This document shows, in pieces, positions 23,708 through 32,629 of a stretch of 64,000 bases of DNA. The position numbers were made by a program, and so were the translations under genes. Under the pieces are notes generated by a model. The model did not search any database. It worked only from the letters and a program-made list of their open reading frames with translations, and was not told the origin of the DNA. Within the stretch, counting starts at the first letter, position 1. Each line of letters starts with the position of its first letter. Source of the DNA: Prevotella sp. tf2-5 (GTDB lineage Bacteria > Bacteroidota > Bacteroidia > Bacteroidales > Bacteroidaceae); the NCBI RefSeq assembly GCF_900115435.1, contig NZ_FOWK01000004.1, forward strand, positions 245,778 through 309,777. Reading direction: 5' to 3'.

Positions 23708-26700
23708 ATGAAAAAAAGTATCCTTCTCTTCCTCTTATCAGCGTTCTCGACGCTTGTCCATGCAACCGACTCTATTCCCAAGGACTACGTCTGGACAATC
23801 CCCAGTAGGAATTCCAGCGAGTCGATGCCGTGTGGAGGTCATGACATTGGTATGAACGTCTGGGTGGAGAATGGTGACTTACTCTTCTATATCTCACAGA
23901 GCGGATGGTTTGACGAGAACAACACACTATTGAAGGCAGGACGCTGGAGACTTCATCTGGAAGGATGTCCCTTCGAGGGTAATGACTTCGAGCAACGTCT
24001 GTGTCTGGATGAGGGAGCTGTCTATATTAAAGGTGGTGGTGTCAATATCAGAATATGGGCAGATGTCTTTTCTCCCATTGTCTTCGCAGAAATGGAATCG
24101 CAGCAAGCAAGAAGGGCAACCCTTAGCTATGAGAATTGGCGATATCAGGACCGTCCGGTGACAAAGGCTGAGTGTCAGCAGTGTTCTTATAAGTGGATCA
24201 TACCTAAGGACTGTATGACGTTTGCTGACAGTATCCATGTCTCTAAAAATCATCTCTCTTTCTATCACCAGAACAGACAAGAGACGGTGTTCGACTTCAC
24301 CGTCAGTCGTGAACGTCTGGACGCTATCAAGGACCGTCTTTATAACCCCATTGGTAACTTAAGGATGGGTGGGTTCATGCAGGCAGATGGTTTCTCATTC
24401 ATAGGAACCTCTGATGGGAAATATGCATCAACAGACTATCGCAGTTGGAATTTCCAACAAAGAAAGATGAGAAAAAGTCTGATTTCCATCCAGTTATATA
24501 CAGGCAAAGAACCCACCACGTCTGTCAATCCAATCGTTTCAAAGGAAAGAAGTCAGACATGGTGGCATGAGTATTGGCAACGGAGTTTTATAGAGACAGA
24601 CTGTCAACGACCAGAGGTCACACAGATGGTCCGCAATTATGAGTTGATGCGTTATCTGTTGGGTTGTAATGCCTATGGGGAATGGCCCACAAAATTCAAT
24701 GGAGGACTCTTCACTTTCGATCCGGTCTATGTGGACTCTACCATGACTTTCACCCCCGACTATCGCAAATGGGGAGGCGGTACGATGACAGCACAGAACC
24801 AACGACTTGTCTATTGGCCCATGCTCAAAAGCGGTGATTACGAGGTATTAAAGCCTCAACTCAATACTTATCTGCGGATGTTACCCAATGCCAATGCATG
24901 GTCACGTCACCATTGGGGACACGGAGGTGCCTGCTTCAGTGAACAGATTGAGAACTTCGGGTTGCCCAATCCTGCCGAATATGGTAAACATAAAGACGGT
25001 GACGATTGGGGAGTTGAGAAGAACAAATGGTTGGAATATGAATGGGACACGGCTTTGGAGTTCTGTATGATGGCAATTCAAATGCGTCCATGGTATCCCG
25101 ATACCACCTTGGTAAAATACGATGAACTCATCCAAGAGACTTTACGCTTCTTCAGTGAACATTACCCTGATCTCACCATCTATCCCGGTTCTGGCTGTGA
25201 GACTTACAAGATGGCACGTAACCCCTCCAGTACTGTCGCTGCCCTCCAGGCAATGAAAAACAGTCTTGACAACATAGGCGTAGATGTCAGCAAGATTCCT
25301 GACATCCCTCTACAGGTTATCAACGGCGATACCTGTATCGCCCCTGCTGTCAGTTGGGAACGTATACAGAACACAGAGACGCCCCAACTCTACCCCGTCT
25401 TCCCTTGGCGTATCTATGGTATGGGGAGACCCCACCTTGATATTGCCCGTAATACCTATCTCAAAGATCCACACGCTATCGAGATGCGTAGTACAAAGGG
25501 ATGGAAACAAGATAATATCTGGGCGGCATGTCTGGGAATGACTGATGAGGCGACACGTCTGAACACAGAGAAACTAAGCAATGGTCCCTATCGTTTCCCT
25601 GCATTCTGGGATCCCGGTTTCGACTGGGCTCCTGACCATAACAGAGGAGGGGCTGGTATGATCGGACTGCAAGAAATGCTACTACAAGAAGACCTCGACC
25701 ACAACCCTATCCTCTTCCCTGCATGGTGCCATGAATGGAACTGTCGCTTCCGTCTCTATATCTCCGGGCAACGCTGTGTTGATGGGGAGGTCAAGGATGG
25801 TAAGATCACCTATTCCATAGATGGTGTTGATTACTCTGATGAGATGGATGACGAGATAAAGGCTCAGTGGATTGGCGCCATCACCCGTCAAGATGCCCAT
25901 TTACCAGAAGGACGCAACTACACAGGTGCCAAGTTGAAAGAGCCTATAGTGAAAGAGGCATGGAAAAAGGTAGACACATTGAGTCAACGAAGTATCCTGC
26001 TGCGGAAAGATTTCCACCTCAAGGAGAAAGTATTGAAAGCTACCGTCTCTATCGTCGGACTGGGTTTCTATGAGTTGACCATCAATGGTAAGAAAGTGGG
26101 AGACGCTTCTTTCGCACCACTATGGAGCGATTACGACAAAAGTATCTTTTACAACACATACGATGTCACTTCTTACATCAACCATCAGACACCAGACAAC
26201 AATCCACAGACCATTCAAGTGTTGCTGGGTAACGGTTTCTACAACGAGCAGGGTCTTCGCTATGCCAAGATGAAGATATCGTTTGGTCCACCTATCTTAT
26301 TATTCCGTATGCACATCGAATACCTCAATGGGAAGACCGAGGATATTGTCAGCGATGACCAATGGCAATGGGCATTATCACCCATCACCTTCAACAGCAT
26401 CTATGGTGGTGAGGACTATGATGCCCGTTTAGAAGATCCTAAAGACTGGTTCCCTGTTGTTATTCAGGAAGCACCTAAGGGTGTGCTTCGTCAGCAGATA
26501 GCAAAACCCGTGAAAATCATGGAACGCTATTCCGTGAAGGACACCATCAGGAACGACTCCGTATTAGTACTTGACATGGGACAGAACCTTGCGGGATTCC
26601 CTGAGATAACCGTCCAAGGGAAACGAGGGCAACAGCTGAAACTGACTCCCGGAGAGACACTGACCAAGGAAGGACTGGTCAATCAGAAACAAACAGGTCG

Positions 26701-28066
26701 TCCACATTATTACAATTACATATTAAAAGGAGGAAAACAACAATTAGAAAAATGGCATCCTCGCTTCTCTTATTATGGTTATCGCTACATGCAAATAGAG
26801 GGTGATATTGAGGTGTTGAGAAATATAGAGTCGTGCTTCGTTTATAATTCAGCAGAGAAGACAGGTGACTTTGAATGCTCTAACCCTCTCTTTAATGATG
26901 CTTACCGCTTGATTGACCGCGCCATTCGCTCCAACTGGCAGTCTGTGTGGACTGACTGTCCCCATCGTGAGAAACTGGGTTGGCTGGAACAAGACTGGTT
27001 GAACGGAGAAGGACTCTTAGCTAATTACGACTGTCGGGCGATGATTGAGCAGACCATGCAGAATATCGCCGACGCACAATACCCCAATGGCGCCTTGCCA
27101 GAGATAACACCTAACTATGTGATTTTCGAAGGTTCTTGGGCACCTCCGTTCTTAGAGTCACCAGAATGGGGAGGAGCATTTATCGCCCTGCCCTTCCTCT
27201 ATCAAGCATTCTATGGTGACGATAAACTCATCACCCGCTATCGTCCACAGATGAAACGTTATGTGGATTATCTTGCCACACAGGACTCCTGTTATATCCT
27301 CCGTCAAGGACTGGGCGACTGGTACGACTACGGACCGGGGCGTGCAGGGTTTGCGCAAAACACACCGATGGCACTGGTATCAACAGCTCATTATTATTGG
27401 TGGAACCGTCTGATGGATGAAGCACGGGCTGACAGCATCAAGACTGCGTTCATCAAGGAGTTCTACCACCCCACTACTCACCAATATGCCACAGGCAGCC
27501 AGTGTGCACAAGCCATAGCCCTTGAGATGGATCTTGTGCCAAAGGGAGACAGAGAGGCTGTGTTACAACAATTAATTAATGACATTCATGCCCATGGGGA
27601 ACGTCTGACAACAGGGGACGTAGGTAACCGTTATCTGTTCAATGCCCTTATTCACAATGGCCAGCAGGAACTGCTCTACAAGATGCTGAACCACTATGAT
27701 GTTCCTGGTTACGGTTATCAGATCAAACTAGGATATACCACATTGACGGAACAGTGGAACCCGGAGTTCGGTGCTTCCATGAACCATTTCATGATGGGGC
27801 ATCTGAACAACCTCCTCATCCCCTATTTCCTAGGTATCTGGTGCGAAGGGCAACATATCACGATAGCACCTCATCCCGTCGGTGACCTTACATGGTGCCG
27901 AGGACAGATGGATCATATTAAGGTCGACTGGCATCTTGAAGGGGACACCTTTGTACTGAACGCAGACATTCCCGCTCATCAGACAGCAAGTATCCGACTC
28001 CCTTATAGCGGAGAGACGAAAGTCGTCGGTGAGGGAAGACATATTCTCAAAGAACAAATCAAATAA
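23708..28066 (+). CDS. Two-module glycosidase: DUF5703/(alpha/alpha)6 domain fused to GH78 rhamnosidase
   Basis: A 1452-residue secreted protein (MKKSILLFLLSAFSTLVHAT). Residues about 25-300 match DUF5703 (PSRNSSESMPCGGHDIGMNV) and continue into an (alpha/alpha)6-like hydrolase domain to about 690 (WSRHHWGHGGACFSEQ). From about 720 a GH78 alpha-L-rhamnosidase begins (WIGAITRQDAHLPEGRNY), with the signature DCPHREKLGWLEQD in the catalytic barrel. GH78 enzymes release L-rhamnose. The first module's activity is unknown to me; GH95- or GH142-like chemistry is possible. ATG at 23708 was chosen; the ATG at 23702 and a TTG at 23696 are alternatives overlapping the esterase stop. Confidence 0.8.
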   Translation: MKKSILLFLLSAFSTLVHATDSIPKDYVWTIPSRNSSESMPCGGHDIGMNVWVENGDLLFYISQSGWFDENNTLLKAGRWRLHLEGCPFEGNDFEQRLCLDEGAVYIKGGGVNIRIWADVFSPIVFAEMESQQARRATLSYENWRYQDRPVTKAECQQCSYKWIIPKDCMTFADSIHVSKNHLSFYHQNRQETVFDFTVSRERLDAIKDRLYNPIGNLRMGGFMQADGFSFIGTSDGKYASTDYRSWNFQQRKMRKSLISIQLYTGKEPTTSVNPIVSKERSQTWWHEYWQRSFIETDCQRPEVTQMVRNYELMRYLLGCNAYGEWPTKFNGGLFTFDPVYVDSTMTFTPDYRKWGGGTMTAQNQRLVYWPMLKSGDYEVLKPQLNTYLRMLPNANAWSRHHWGHGGACFSEQIENFGLPNPAEYGKHKDGDDWGVEKNKWLEYEWDTALEFCMMAIQMRPWYPDTTLVKYDELIQETLRFFSEHYPDLTIYPGSGCETYKMARNPSSTVAALQAMKNSLDNIGVDVSKIPDIPLQVINGDTCIAPAVSWERIQNTETPQLYPVFPWRIYGMGRPHLDIARNTYLKDPHAIEMRSTKGWKQDNIWAACLGMTDEATRLNTEKLSNGPYRFPAFWDPGFDWAPDHNRGGAGMIGLQEMLLQEDLDHNPILFPAWCHEWNCRFRLYISGQRCVDGEVKDGKITYSIDGVDYSDEMDDEIKAQWIGAITRQDAHLPEGRNYTGAKLKEPIVKEAWKKVDTLSQRSILLRKDFHLKEKVLKATVSIVGLGFYELTINGKKVGDASFAPLWSDYDKSIFYNTYDVTSYINHQTPDNNPQTIQVLLGNGFYNEQGLRYAKMKISFGPPILLFRMHIEYLNGKTEDIVSDDQWQWALSPITFNSIYGGEDYDARLEDPKDWFPVVIQEAPKGVLRQQIAKPVKIMERYSVKDTIRNDSVLVLDMGQNLAGFPEITVQGKRGQQLKLTPGETLTKEGLVNQKQTGRPHYYNYILKGGKQQLEKWHPRFSYYGYRYMQIEGDIEVLRNIESCFVYNSAEKTGDFECSNPLFNDAYRLIDRAIRSNWQSVWTDCPHREKLGWLEQDWLNGEGLLANYDCRAMIEQTMQNIADAQYPNGALPEITPNYVIFEGSWAPPFLESPEWGGAFIALPFLYQAFYGDDKLITRYRPQMKRYVDYLATQDSCYILRQGLGDWYDYGPGRAGFAQNTPMALVSTAHYYWWNRLMDEARADSIKTAFIKEFYHPTTHQYATGSQCAQAIALEMDLVPKGDREAVLQQLINDIHAHGERLTTGDVGNRYLFNALIHNGQQELLYKMLNHYDVPGYGYQIKLGYTTLTEQWNPEFGASMNHFMMGHLNNLLIPYFLGIWCEGQHITIAPHPVGDLTWCRGQMDHIKVDWHLEGDTFVLNADIPAHQTASIRLPYSGETKVVGEGRHILKEQIK

Positions 28067-28076
28067 TAAAATCAAT

Positions 28077-30896
28077 ATGAACACTTGGAAACCAAATCTA
28101 GAAGAGACCAAAAAACGATACATCAATTGGTGGAACCATAAAGGCATCATCCTGAATATGTGGGAACACTTCCAAGAAGGAGTGAAACCTCATGCCGATA
28201 TCCCTATGCCACCAACGCCTCGTGACTTAAATCAGAAATGGTTTGACCCTGAGTGGCGTGCCGACTACCTGGACTGGTATGTGGCACACTCATCATTGAT
28301 GGCAGACATGTTGCCTGTGGCAAATACGCAACTAGGTCCTGGTTCACTTGCCGCTATCCTCGGTGGTGTATTTGAAGGTGGTGAGGATACTATCTGGATC
28401 CATCCTAACCCCAACTATTCGGATGACATTGTTTTCAATCCTAACCATCCCAACTATCTGCTTCATAAAGATTTGTTGAAGGCTTGTAAACGGAAGGCAC
28501 AAGGTCATTACTATGTGGGTATGCCCGACCTGATGGAAGGACTTGATGTCCTCGCGGCTATTAAAGGTACTGACCAGGTATTGTTGGATACCGTGATGCA
28601 GCCAGAGATGCTGGAACACCAGATGCAACAGATCAACGATATCTATTTCCAAGTGTTCGATGAGCTCTATGATATTATCCGTGAGGGTGATGAGATGGCT
28701 TTCTGCTATTTCTCCTCATGGGCACCAGGTAAGATGTCTAAACTGCAGAGTGACATCTCTACTATGATCAGTGTTGATGACTATCGCCGTTTTGTTCAAC
28801 CATTTATCCGTGAACAGTGCCAGAAGATTGACTATACCCTCTATCATTTAGATGGTGTGGGAGCGATGCACCATCTGGATGCCTTGTTAGAAATCAAAGA
28901 ATTGAATGCCATCCAATGGACACCCGGTGTGGGTGAGCCACAGGGAGGAAGTCCCAAATGGTATGACCTCTACAAGAAGATTCTCGCACATGGAAAGAGT
29001 ATCATGGCATGCTGGGTGACCCTCGATGAACTGCGTCCCCTCCTTGACAACATTGGCGGTGATGGTGTCCATCTGGAGATGGACTTCCATAACGAGCAGG
29101 AAGTGGAACAGGCGATTCGTATCATTGAGGAGTACCAAAGTCATGATGAGGTGGATGATGAAGTAAGAGAGATTATCCGTCTCATTGAGTCACCAGATGA
29201 ATCCGTTAAGCATCCAAGATCTGAGTTCCCCACAGACCGCGTCCTTGTACTCGACGGAGCCATGGGTACGATGATACAACAATACCAATTACGTGAGGAG
29301 GATTTCCGTGGCGCACGTTTTGCCAATCATACTTACGATTTAAAGGGCTGTAATGACATCCTGTCTCTGACCTGTCCGTTCGTCATTCGCGATATTCATC
29401 GCAAATACTTGGAGGCAGGAGCGGATATCATCGAGACCAACACATTCAATGCGCAACGAATCTCCATGGGCGACTTCGGCATGCAGGACTATTGTCGTGA
29501 GATCAACCTTGCAGCCGTGAAAATTGCACGGGAGACAGCAGACCAATATTCCACACCAGAGAAACCACGTTATGTTGTGGGCAGCATTGGACCCACCAGT
29601 CGTACCACATCTGTAGCCACCTCAGGGATTCCTCTTCCCAAAGAACAACTGGGTGAAGCTTATGAGGAACAAATCAAGGCATTGAGAGATGGAGGTGTTG
29701 ACGGCTTACTGATTGAAACGATTTTCGATGTGGAGAACGCCCGCATCGCCATCGAGGCTGCTAAACGTATAGCCCCCGACCTCCCCCTCATGCTCAGTTT
29801 CTCTGTCACTACTCCTGATGGTCATAACATGATGGGACAGAGTATTCTCGAATTCTTGGAAGGACTCGATGTAAAGCCCTACTCTATCGGTATCAACTGT
29901 CTCTCTGACGTACAGCAGATGACCCCACTGGTTTGTCAGCTTGCACAGTTTGGAACGAAGGTAAGTCTCTACCCCAACGCTGGTATGCCTGATGCCAAAG
30001 GACAATACAACAAAACGCCACAGGCTCTGCTTGCCGATATCTGGCAATTACTGGAGAACCACTGTCTGAATATCATTGGCGGATGTTGCGGAACGACGGA
30101 TGCCCATATCCGTTTGATGGCACAAGCCGTAGAACCAGTTAAAGGACTATACCTCTCCCCATTGACTCCAGGAAACGATCCCGGATTATCTGGTATTTCC
30201 AGTTCTCCTAGTATTCCTAATTCCTCCAATTTTCCTAGTTCCCCTAGCGAGGTAGTCCTTTCATCTGAGGAACGCCTTTTCCAAGCTATCCTCAATGGCA
30301 AGAGTGAGGATGCTGCCACTGCGACACGTGAGGCTATGGCCCAGAATATTGCTCCTCAAGACCTCATCAATGGACAGATGATTCGAGCTATGAGTGAGGT
30401 CGGCAGGAGGTTCCAAGACGGGAAGGCGTTCGTGCCGCAGTTGCTGATGGCAGGACGTGCCATGAAAGCAGCTTTGGAGATCTTGAAACCGATGATGGCA
30501 GGAACGGCAAATACCACCTTAGGAAAGGTGGTGATAGGAACTGTCAAAGGCGACTTGCACGACATTGGTAAGAACCTGGTAGCCTCTATGCTGGAGGGAT
30601 GCGGTTTCGAGGTGGTCAATATCGGTATTGATGTCTCTGCCGATACGTTCATCCAAGCAGTGAAAGATAATCAGCCGGACATTCTCTGCATGAGTGCTTT
30701 GCTCACCACCACTATGGGATATATGAAGGAAGTCATTGACGCGCTGGAGGCTGCAGGCATCCGTGAACAAGTGAAGGTCATGGTAGGTGGAGCCCCCGTA
30801 ACACAAGGATTCGCTGATGAGATTGGCGCTGACGGCTATAGCGACAATGCCAACTCTGCCGTCACCGTGGCAAAGCAATTATTAGGAAAGCTTTAA
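28077..30896 (+). CDS. Trifunctional cobalamin methyltransferase fusion: UroD-type MT + homocysteine MT + corrinoid domain
   Basis: A 939-residue cytosolic protein without signal peptide. Residues 1 to about 375 are a uroporphyrinogen-decarboxylase-like methyltransferase fold (LEGLDVLAAIKGTDQ); it has H257-L-D259-G rather than the H-x-C zinc motif of MtaA. Residues about 388-680 are an S-methyl_trans domain as in MetH (VLVLDGAMGTMIQ), with zinc ligands C608 in GINC and C670/C671 in GGCCGT. Residues about 725-939 are a helical cap plus B12-binding domain with D826-x-H828-x-x-G831, the base-off cobalamin motif. All parts of a methyl relay (donor methyltransferase, corrinoid protein, homocysteine acceptor) are thus in one chain. 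ATG at 28077 is preferred over 28029, which would overlap the GH78 gene. Inferred role: demethylation of an O-methyl sugar with methionine formation. The linker at 30196-30246 is Ser/Pro-rich and repeat-like. Confidence 0.88.
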   Translation: MNTWKPNLEETKKRYINWWNHKGIILNMWEHFQEGVKPHADIPMPPTPRDLNQKWFDPEWRADYLDWYVAHSSLMADMLPVANTQLGPGSLAAILGGVFEGGEDTIWIHPNPNYSDDIVFNPNHPNYLLHKDLLKACKRKAQGHYYVGMPDLMEGLDVLAAIKGTDQVLLDTVMQPEMLEHQMQQINDIYFQVFDELYDIIREGDEMAFCYFSSWAPGKMSKLQSDISTMISVDDYRRFVQPFIREQCQKIDYTLYHLDGVGAMHHLDALLEIKELNAIQWTPGVGEPQGGSPKWYDLYKKILAHGKSIMACWVTLDELRPLLDNIGGDGVHLEMDFHNEQEVEQAIRIIEEYQSHDEVDDEVREIIRLIESPDESVKHPRSEFPTDRVLVLDGAMGTMIQQYQLREEDFRGARFANHTYDLKGCNDILSLTCPFVIRDIHRKYLEAGADIIETNTFNAQRISMGDFGMQDYCREINLAAVKIARETADQYSTPEKPRYVVGSIGPTSRTTSVATSGIPLPKEQLGEAYEEQIKALRDGGVDGLLIETIFDVENARIAIEAAKRIAPDLPLMLSFSVTTPDGHNMMGQSILEFLEGLDVKPYSIGINCLSDVQQMTPLVCQLAQFGTKVSLYPNAGMPDAKGQYNKTPQALLADIWQLLENHCLNIIGGCCGTTDAHIRLMAQAVEPVKGLYLSPLTPGNDPGLSGISSSPSIPNSSNFPSSPSEVVLSSEERLFQAILNGKSEDAATATREAMAQNIAPQDLINGQMIRAMSEVGRRFQDGKAFVPQLLMAGRAMKAALEILKPMMAGTANTTLGKVVIGTVKGDLHDIGKNLVASMLEGCGFEVVNIGIDVSADTFIQAVKDNQPDILCMSALLTTTMGYMKEVIDALEAAGIREQVKVMVGGAPVTQGFADEIGADGYSDNANSAVTVAKQLLGKL
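30196..30246. repeat. Low-complexity linker repeat in the methyltransferase fusion
   Basis: TTCC/CTAG-rich words (TTCTCCTAG, TTCCTAATTCC, TTTCCTAG, TTCCCCTAG) encode a Ser/Pro-rich linker between the homocysteine methyltransferase and corrinoid domains. Its style resembles intergenic simple repeats elsewhere in the window. Confidence 0.6.
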
Positions 30897-31532
30897 CTTC
30901 CGCTTATAACATTGTTGGAAGTCACAGAGTCCGCAAGTATAATCCAACTTGCGGACTTTTTTGCCGATGCCGATGATACCGCTGACACTCTTGATAGGAA
31001 CCATCAAAGAGGAGTCGGTGAGTTGTACACCACAGGTATGTCCCTCAAACAAGGGAAAGAGAAGTTGTTGTTGAGAAACATGCCATCCACAATAGCCTGG
31101 GGAGAAACGGTTGGTATGATGCCATCCTAATTTATCGATATTCTCCTGCAGGGTAGCCTCCATCTGGTCTGCACATTTCTCGGCGATAACCGAGCCAAGG
31201 GCATCAGCGATAAAGACACGTACCATGTCACCCTGCTCTTTGAGACGTTGCTGAAAATTCTCATACTCTGAACCACTGGTGCAGACAAACAACGCATATG
31301 CCTCAGAACCACGCAGTTGACGAAGGATAATCTTACCCATATCGAAGGGCGGTTGTTCCTTGACGACCTGATAGCAGAATTGTGGACAGAGCCACTGACG
31401 CACCTCGTCGATAATGACACTCGTCTCCTGTTGTGTCACCTTATCGGGTAACAATCCATGATACCCCATTTGCTCAAAAACATCAGCAGGGGTGATCGCC
31501 AACTGGTCGTAAGTCAATGTTTTCTGTGTCAT
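30882..31532 (-). CDS. Free-standing MetH-activation-domain-type protein (corrinoid reactivation)
   Basis: A 216-residue protein. Residues about 130-195 contain RFSPGYCGW (from R142), the SAM-binding signature of the MetH reactivation domain (R-x-S-P-G-Y), and LTDSSLMVPIKSVSGIIGIG, also typical. The C-terminus has C200-x2-C203-x4-C208, a small cysteine cluster common to stand-alone versions. In MetH this domain uses SAM to remethylate oxidised cob(II)alamin. Here it probably reactivates the corrinoid domain of the neighbouring fusion; electron transfer through the cysteines is inference. It converges with the fusion gene (15-base overlap of 3' ends) and is cotranscribed with the UroD-type gene through an ATGA overlap. 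Confidence 0.82.
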   Translation of the reverse strand: MTQKTLTYDQLAITPADVFEQMGYHGLLPDKVTQQETSVIIDEVRQWLCPQFCYQVVKEQPPFDMGKIILRQLRGSEAYALFVCTSGSEYENFQQRLKEQGDMVRVFIADALGSVIAEKCADQMEATLQENIDKLGWHHTNRFSPGYCGWHVSQQQLLFPLFEGHTCGVQLTDSSLMVPIKSVSGIIGIGKKVRKLDYTCGLCDFQQCYKRKLKLS

Positions 31533-32536
31533 TGTCTGTTAAAGTCATCCAATGCCTCAAAGAAGGCATCAACATTAGCTGATGGCGTATGAGGAGGGGT
31601 GTCACAACCGCTGGAAAGTACAAAATTAGGATAATCCCTCATCTTGTCCAACAAGTCGAAGACCGTCTGACGCATCAACGCAGGTGTACCGTCCTTGAAA
31701 ACACTCACAGGATCGATATTACCCATGGCAAGTGCCGTAGGGGGAATATCACGGATAACCTCTTCCATCTGGCACTTATTACCAAAATGGTAAGCAGCCG
31801 CGCCTGTACACACCATTGCCTTTGTACAATGACCTGTATTACCACAGTTATGGAGAATCACCAGAAAATCGTCTGACTGTACCTCATCAACGATATAACG
31901 CACATAATCGGAGGAGAACGTTTTGCAATCACTGTCCGACAACAGTCCGGCGGCAGGTTCTGCCATCATCACGCCCCCTACCCCTGTCTGTCTCAGAGCC
32001 TGACAGTATTTCTTAATGAACATCGTACACTTACTCAAAAGTTGGTGCGCCGCATCAGGATTCTCATAGATGAGCACCATCAACTCCGACATGTCATAAA
32101 GACGACCGGCAAGAGAATACGGTCCTATACATCCAGCAAAGACAGGACGGTCAGTGATCGAGCGCGCTGCCAATAGGTTTGCCTTCAGATAAGCAGGGAT
32201 ACGTCCTTGAGAGAGAGAAGGAACCACTAACTTGTCTATATCGTCCGCATTAGACAGGCAGTGTCCCACCACAGCGGGTACAGCCTCATCACTGAATACT
32301 ATTTCCGCACCGAAAGCCTCTGCCTCGGTCGTCAGGTCCATAATGGTGGCAGCCGCCACTGTAGGATAACGGTTTGTCAAAGTCTGAACTGCCTCATAAT
32401 GAACCCGTCCGTCACTGACAGCCTGTCGCACGGTGTTACCATTCATCTCAATACCAGGATGTGTCATCACAGGCAGTGCCGTAACCTCTTTTCGACGGAT
32501 GACATCAGCAATCCATTGTCTCATATTCTGCTTCAT
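31529..32536 (-). CDS. UroD/MtaA-type methyltransferase
   Basis: A 335-residue cytosolic TIM-barrel protein of the uroporphyrinogen decarboxylase superfamily. It has the zinc thiolate pattern H229-x-C231 (HNCGNTG) and C311 (SSGCDTPPHT) seen in methylcobamide:CoM methyltransferases such as MtaA and MtbA, so it is a methyltransferase and not HemE. Bacteroidales do not make coenzyme M as a rule, so it may act as a second methyl donor-side enzyme or on a different thiol. ATG at 32536 was chosen over GTG at 32545. First gene of a two-gene minus operon, divergent from the GH141-like gene across a palindromic control region. Confidence 0.85.
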   Translation of the reverse strand: MKQNMRQWIADVIRRKEVTALPVMTHPGIEMNGNTVRQAVSDGRVHYEAVQTLTNRYPTVAAATIMDLTTEAEAFGAEIVFSDEAVPAVVGHCLSNADDIDKLVVPSLSQGRIPAYLKANLLAARSITDRPVFAGCIGPYSLAGRLYDMSELMVLIYENPDAAHQLLSKCTMFIKKYCQALRQTGVGGVMMAEPAAGLLSDSDCKTFSSDYVRYIVDEVQSDDFLVILHNCGNTGHCTKAMVCTGAAAYHFGNKCQMEEVIRDIPPTALAMGNIDPVSVFKDGTPALMRQTVFDLLDKMRDYPNFVLSSGCDTPPHTPSANVDAFFEALDDFNRQ

Positions 32537-32554
32537 CAGCTTCACTAATTTTAA

Positions 32555-32627
32555 TATAAAGACGATAAAACTTTCATTTTGTCACTATCCATAGTGGTGA
32601 CATTTCAATGATATTCACGTCTTTATA
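32555..32627. promoter_or_regulatory. Nested palindromic control region between divergent operons
   Basis: TATAAAGACG (32555-32564) and CGTCTTTATA (32618-32627) are a perfect 10-bp inverted pair, symmetric about a second dyad, TGTCACTATCC/ATAGTGGTGACA at 32580-32602. The right outer arm ends 2 bases before the ATG at 32630. The symmetry suggests shared control of the methyltransferase pair and the GH141-GH31-transporter operon. Regulator unknown. Confidence 0.6.
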
Positions 32628-32629
32628 AT

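Noticed and set aside
28029..28076. Longer start for the methyltransferase fusion
   Set aside because: The extra 16 residues would overlap the end of the GH78 gene and are not conserved-looking; ATG at 28077 follows an A-rich leader.
31529..32536. HemE (uroporphyrinogen decarboxylase) for haem synthesis
   Set aside because: The H229-x-C231...C311 zinc pattern, the operon with a MetH-type reactivase and the locus context indicate a methyltransferase.
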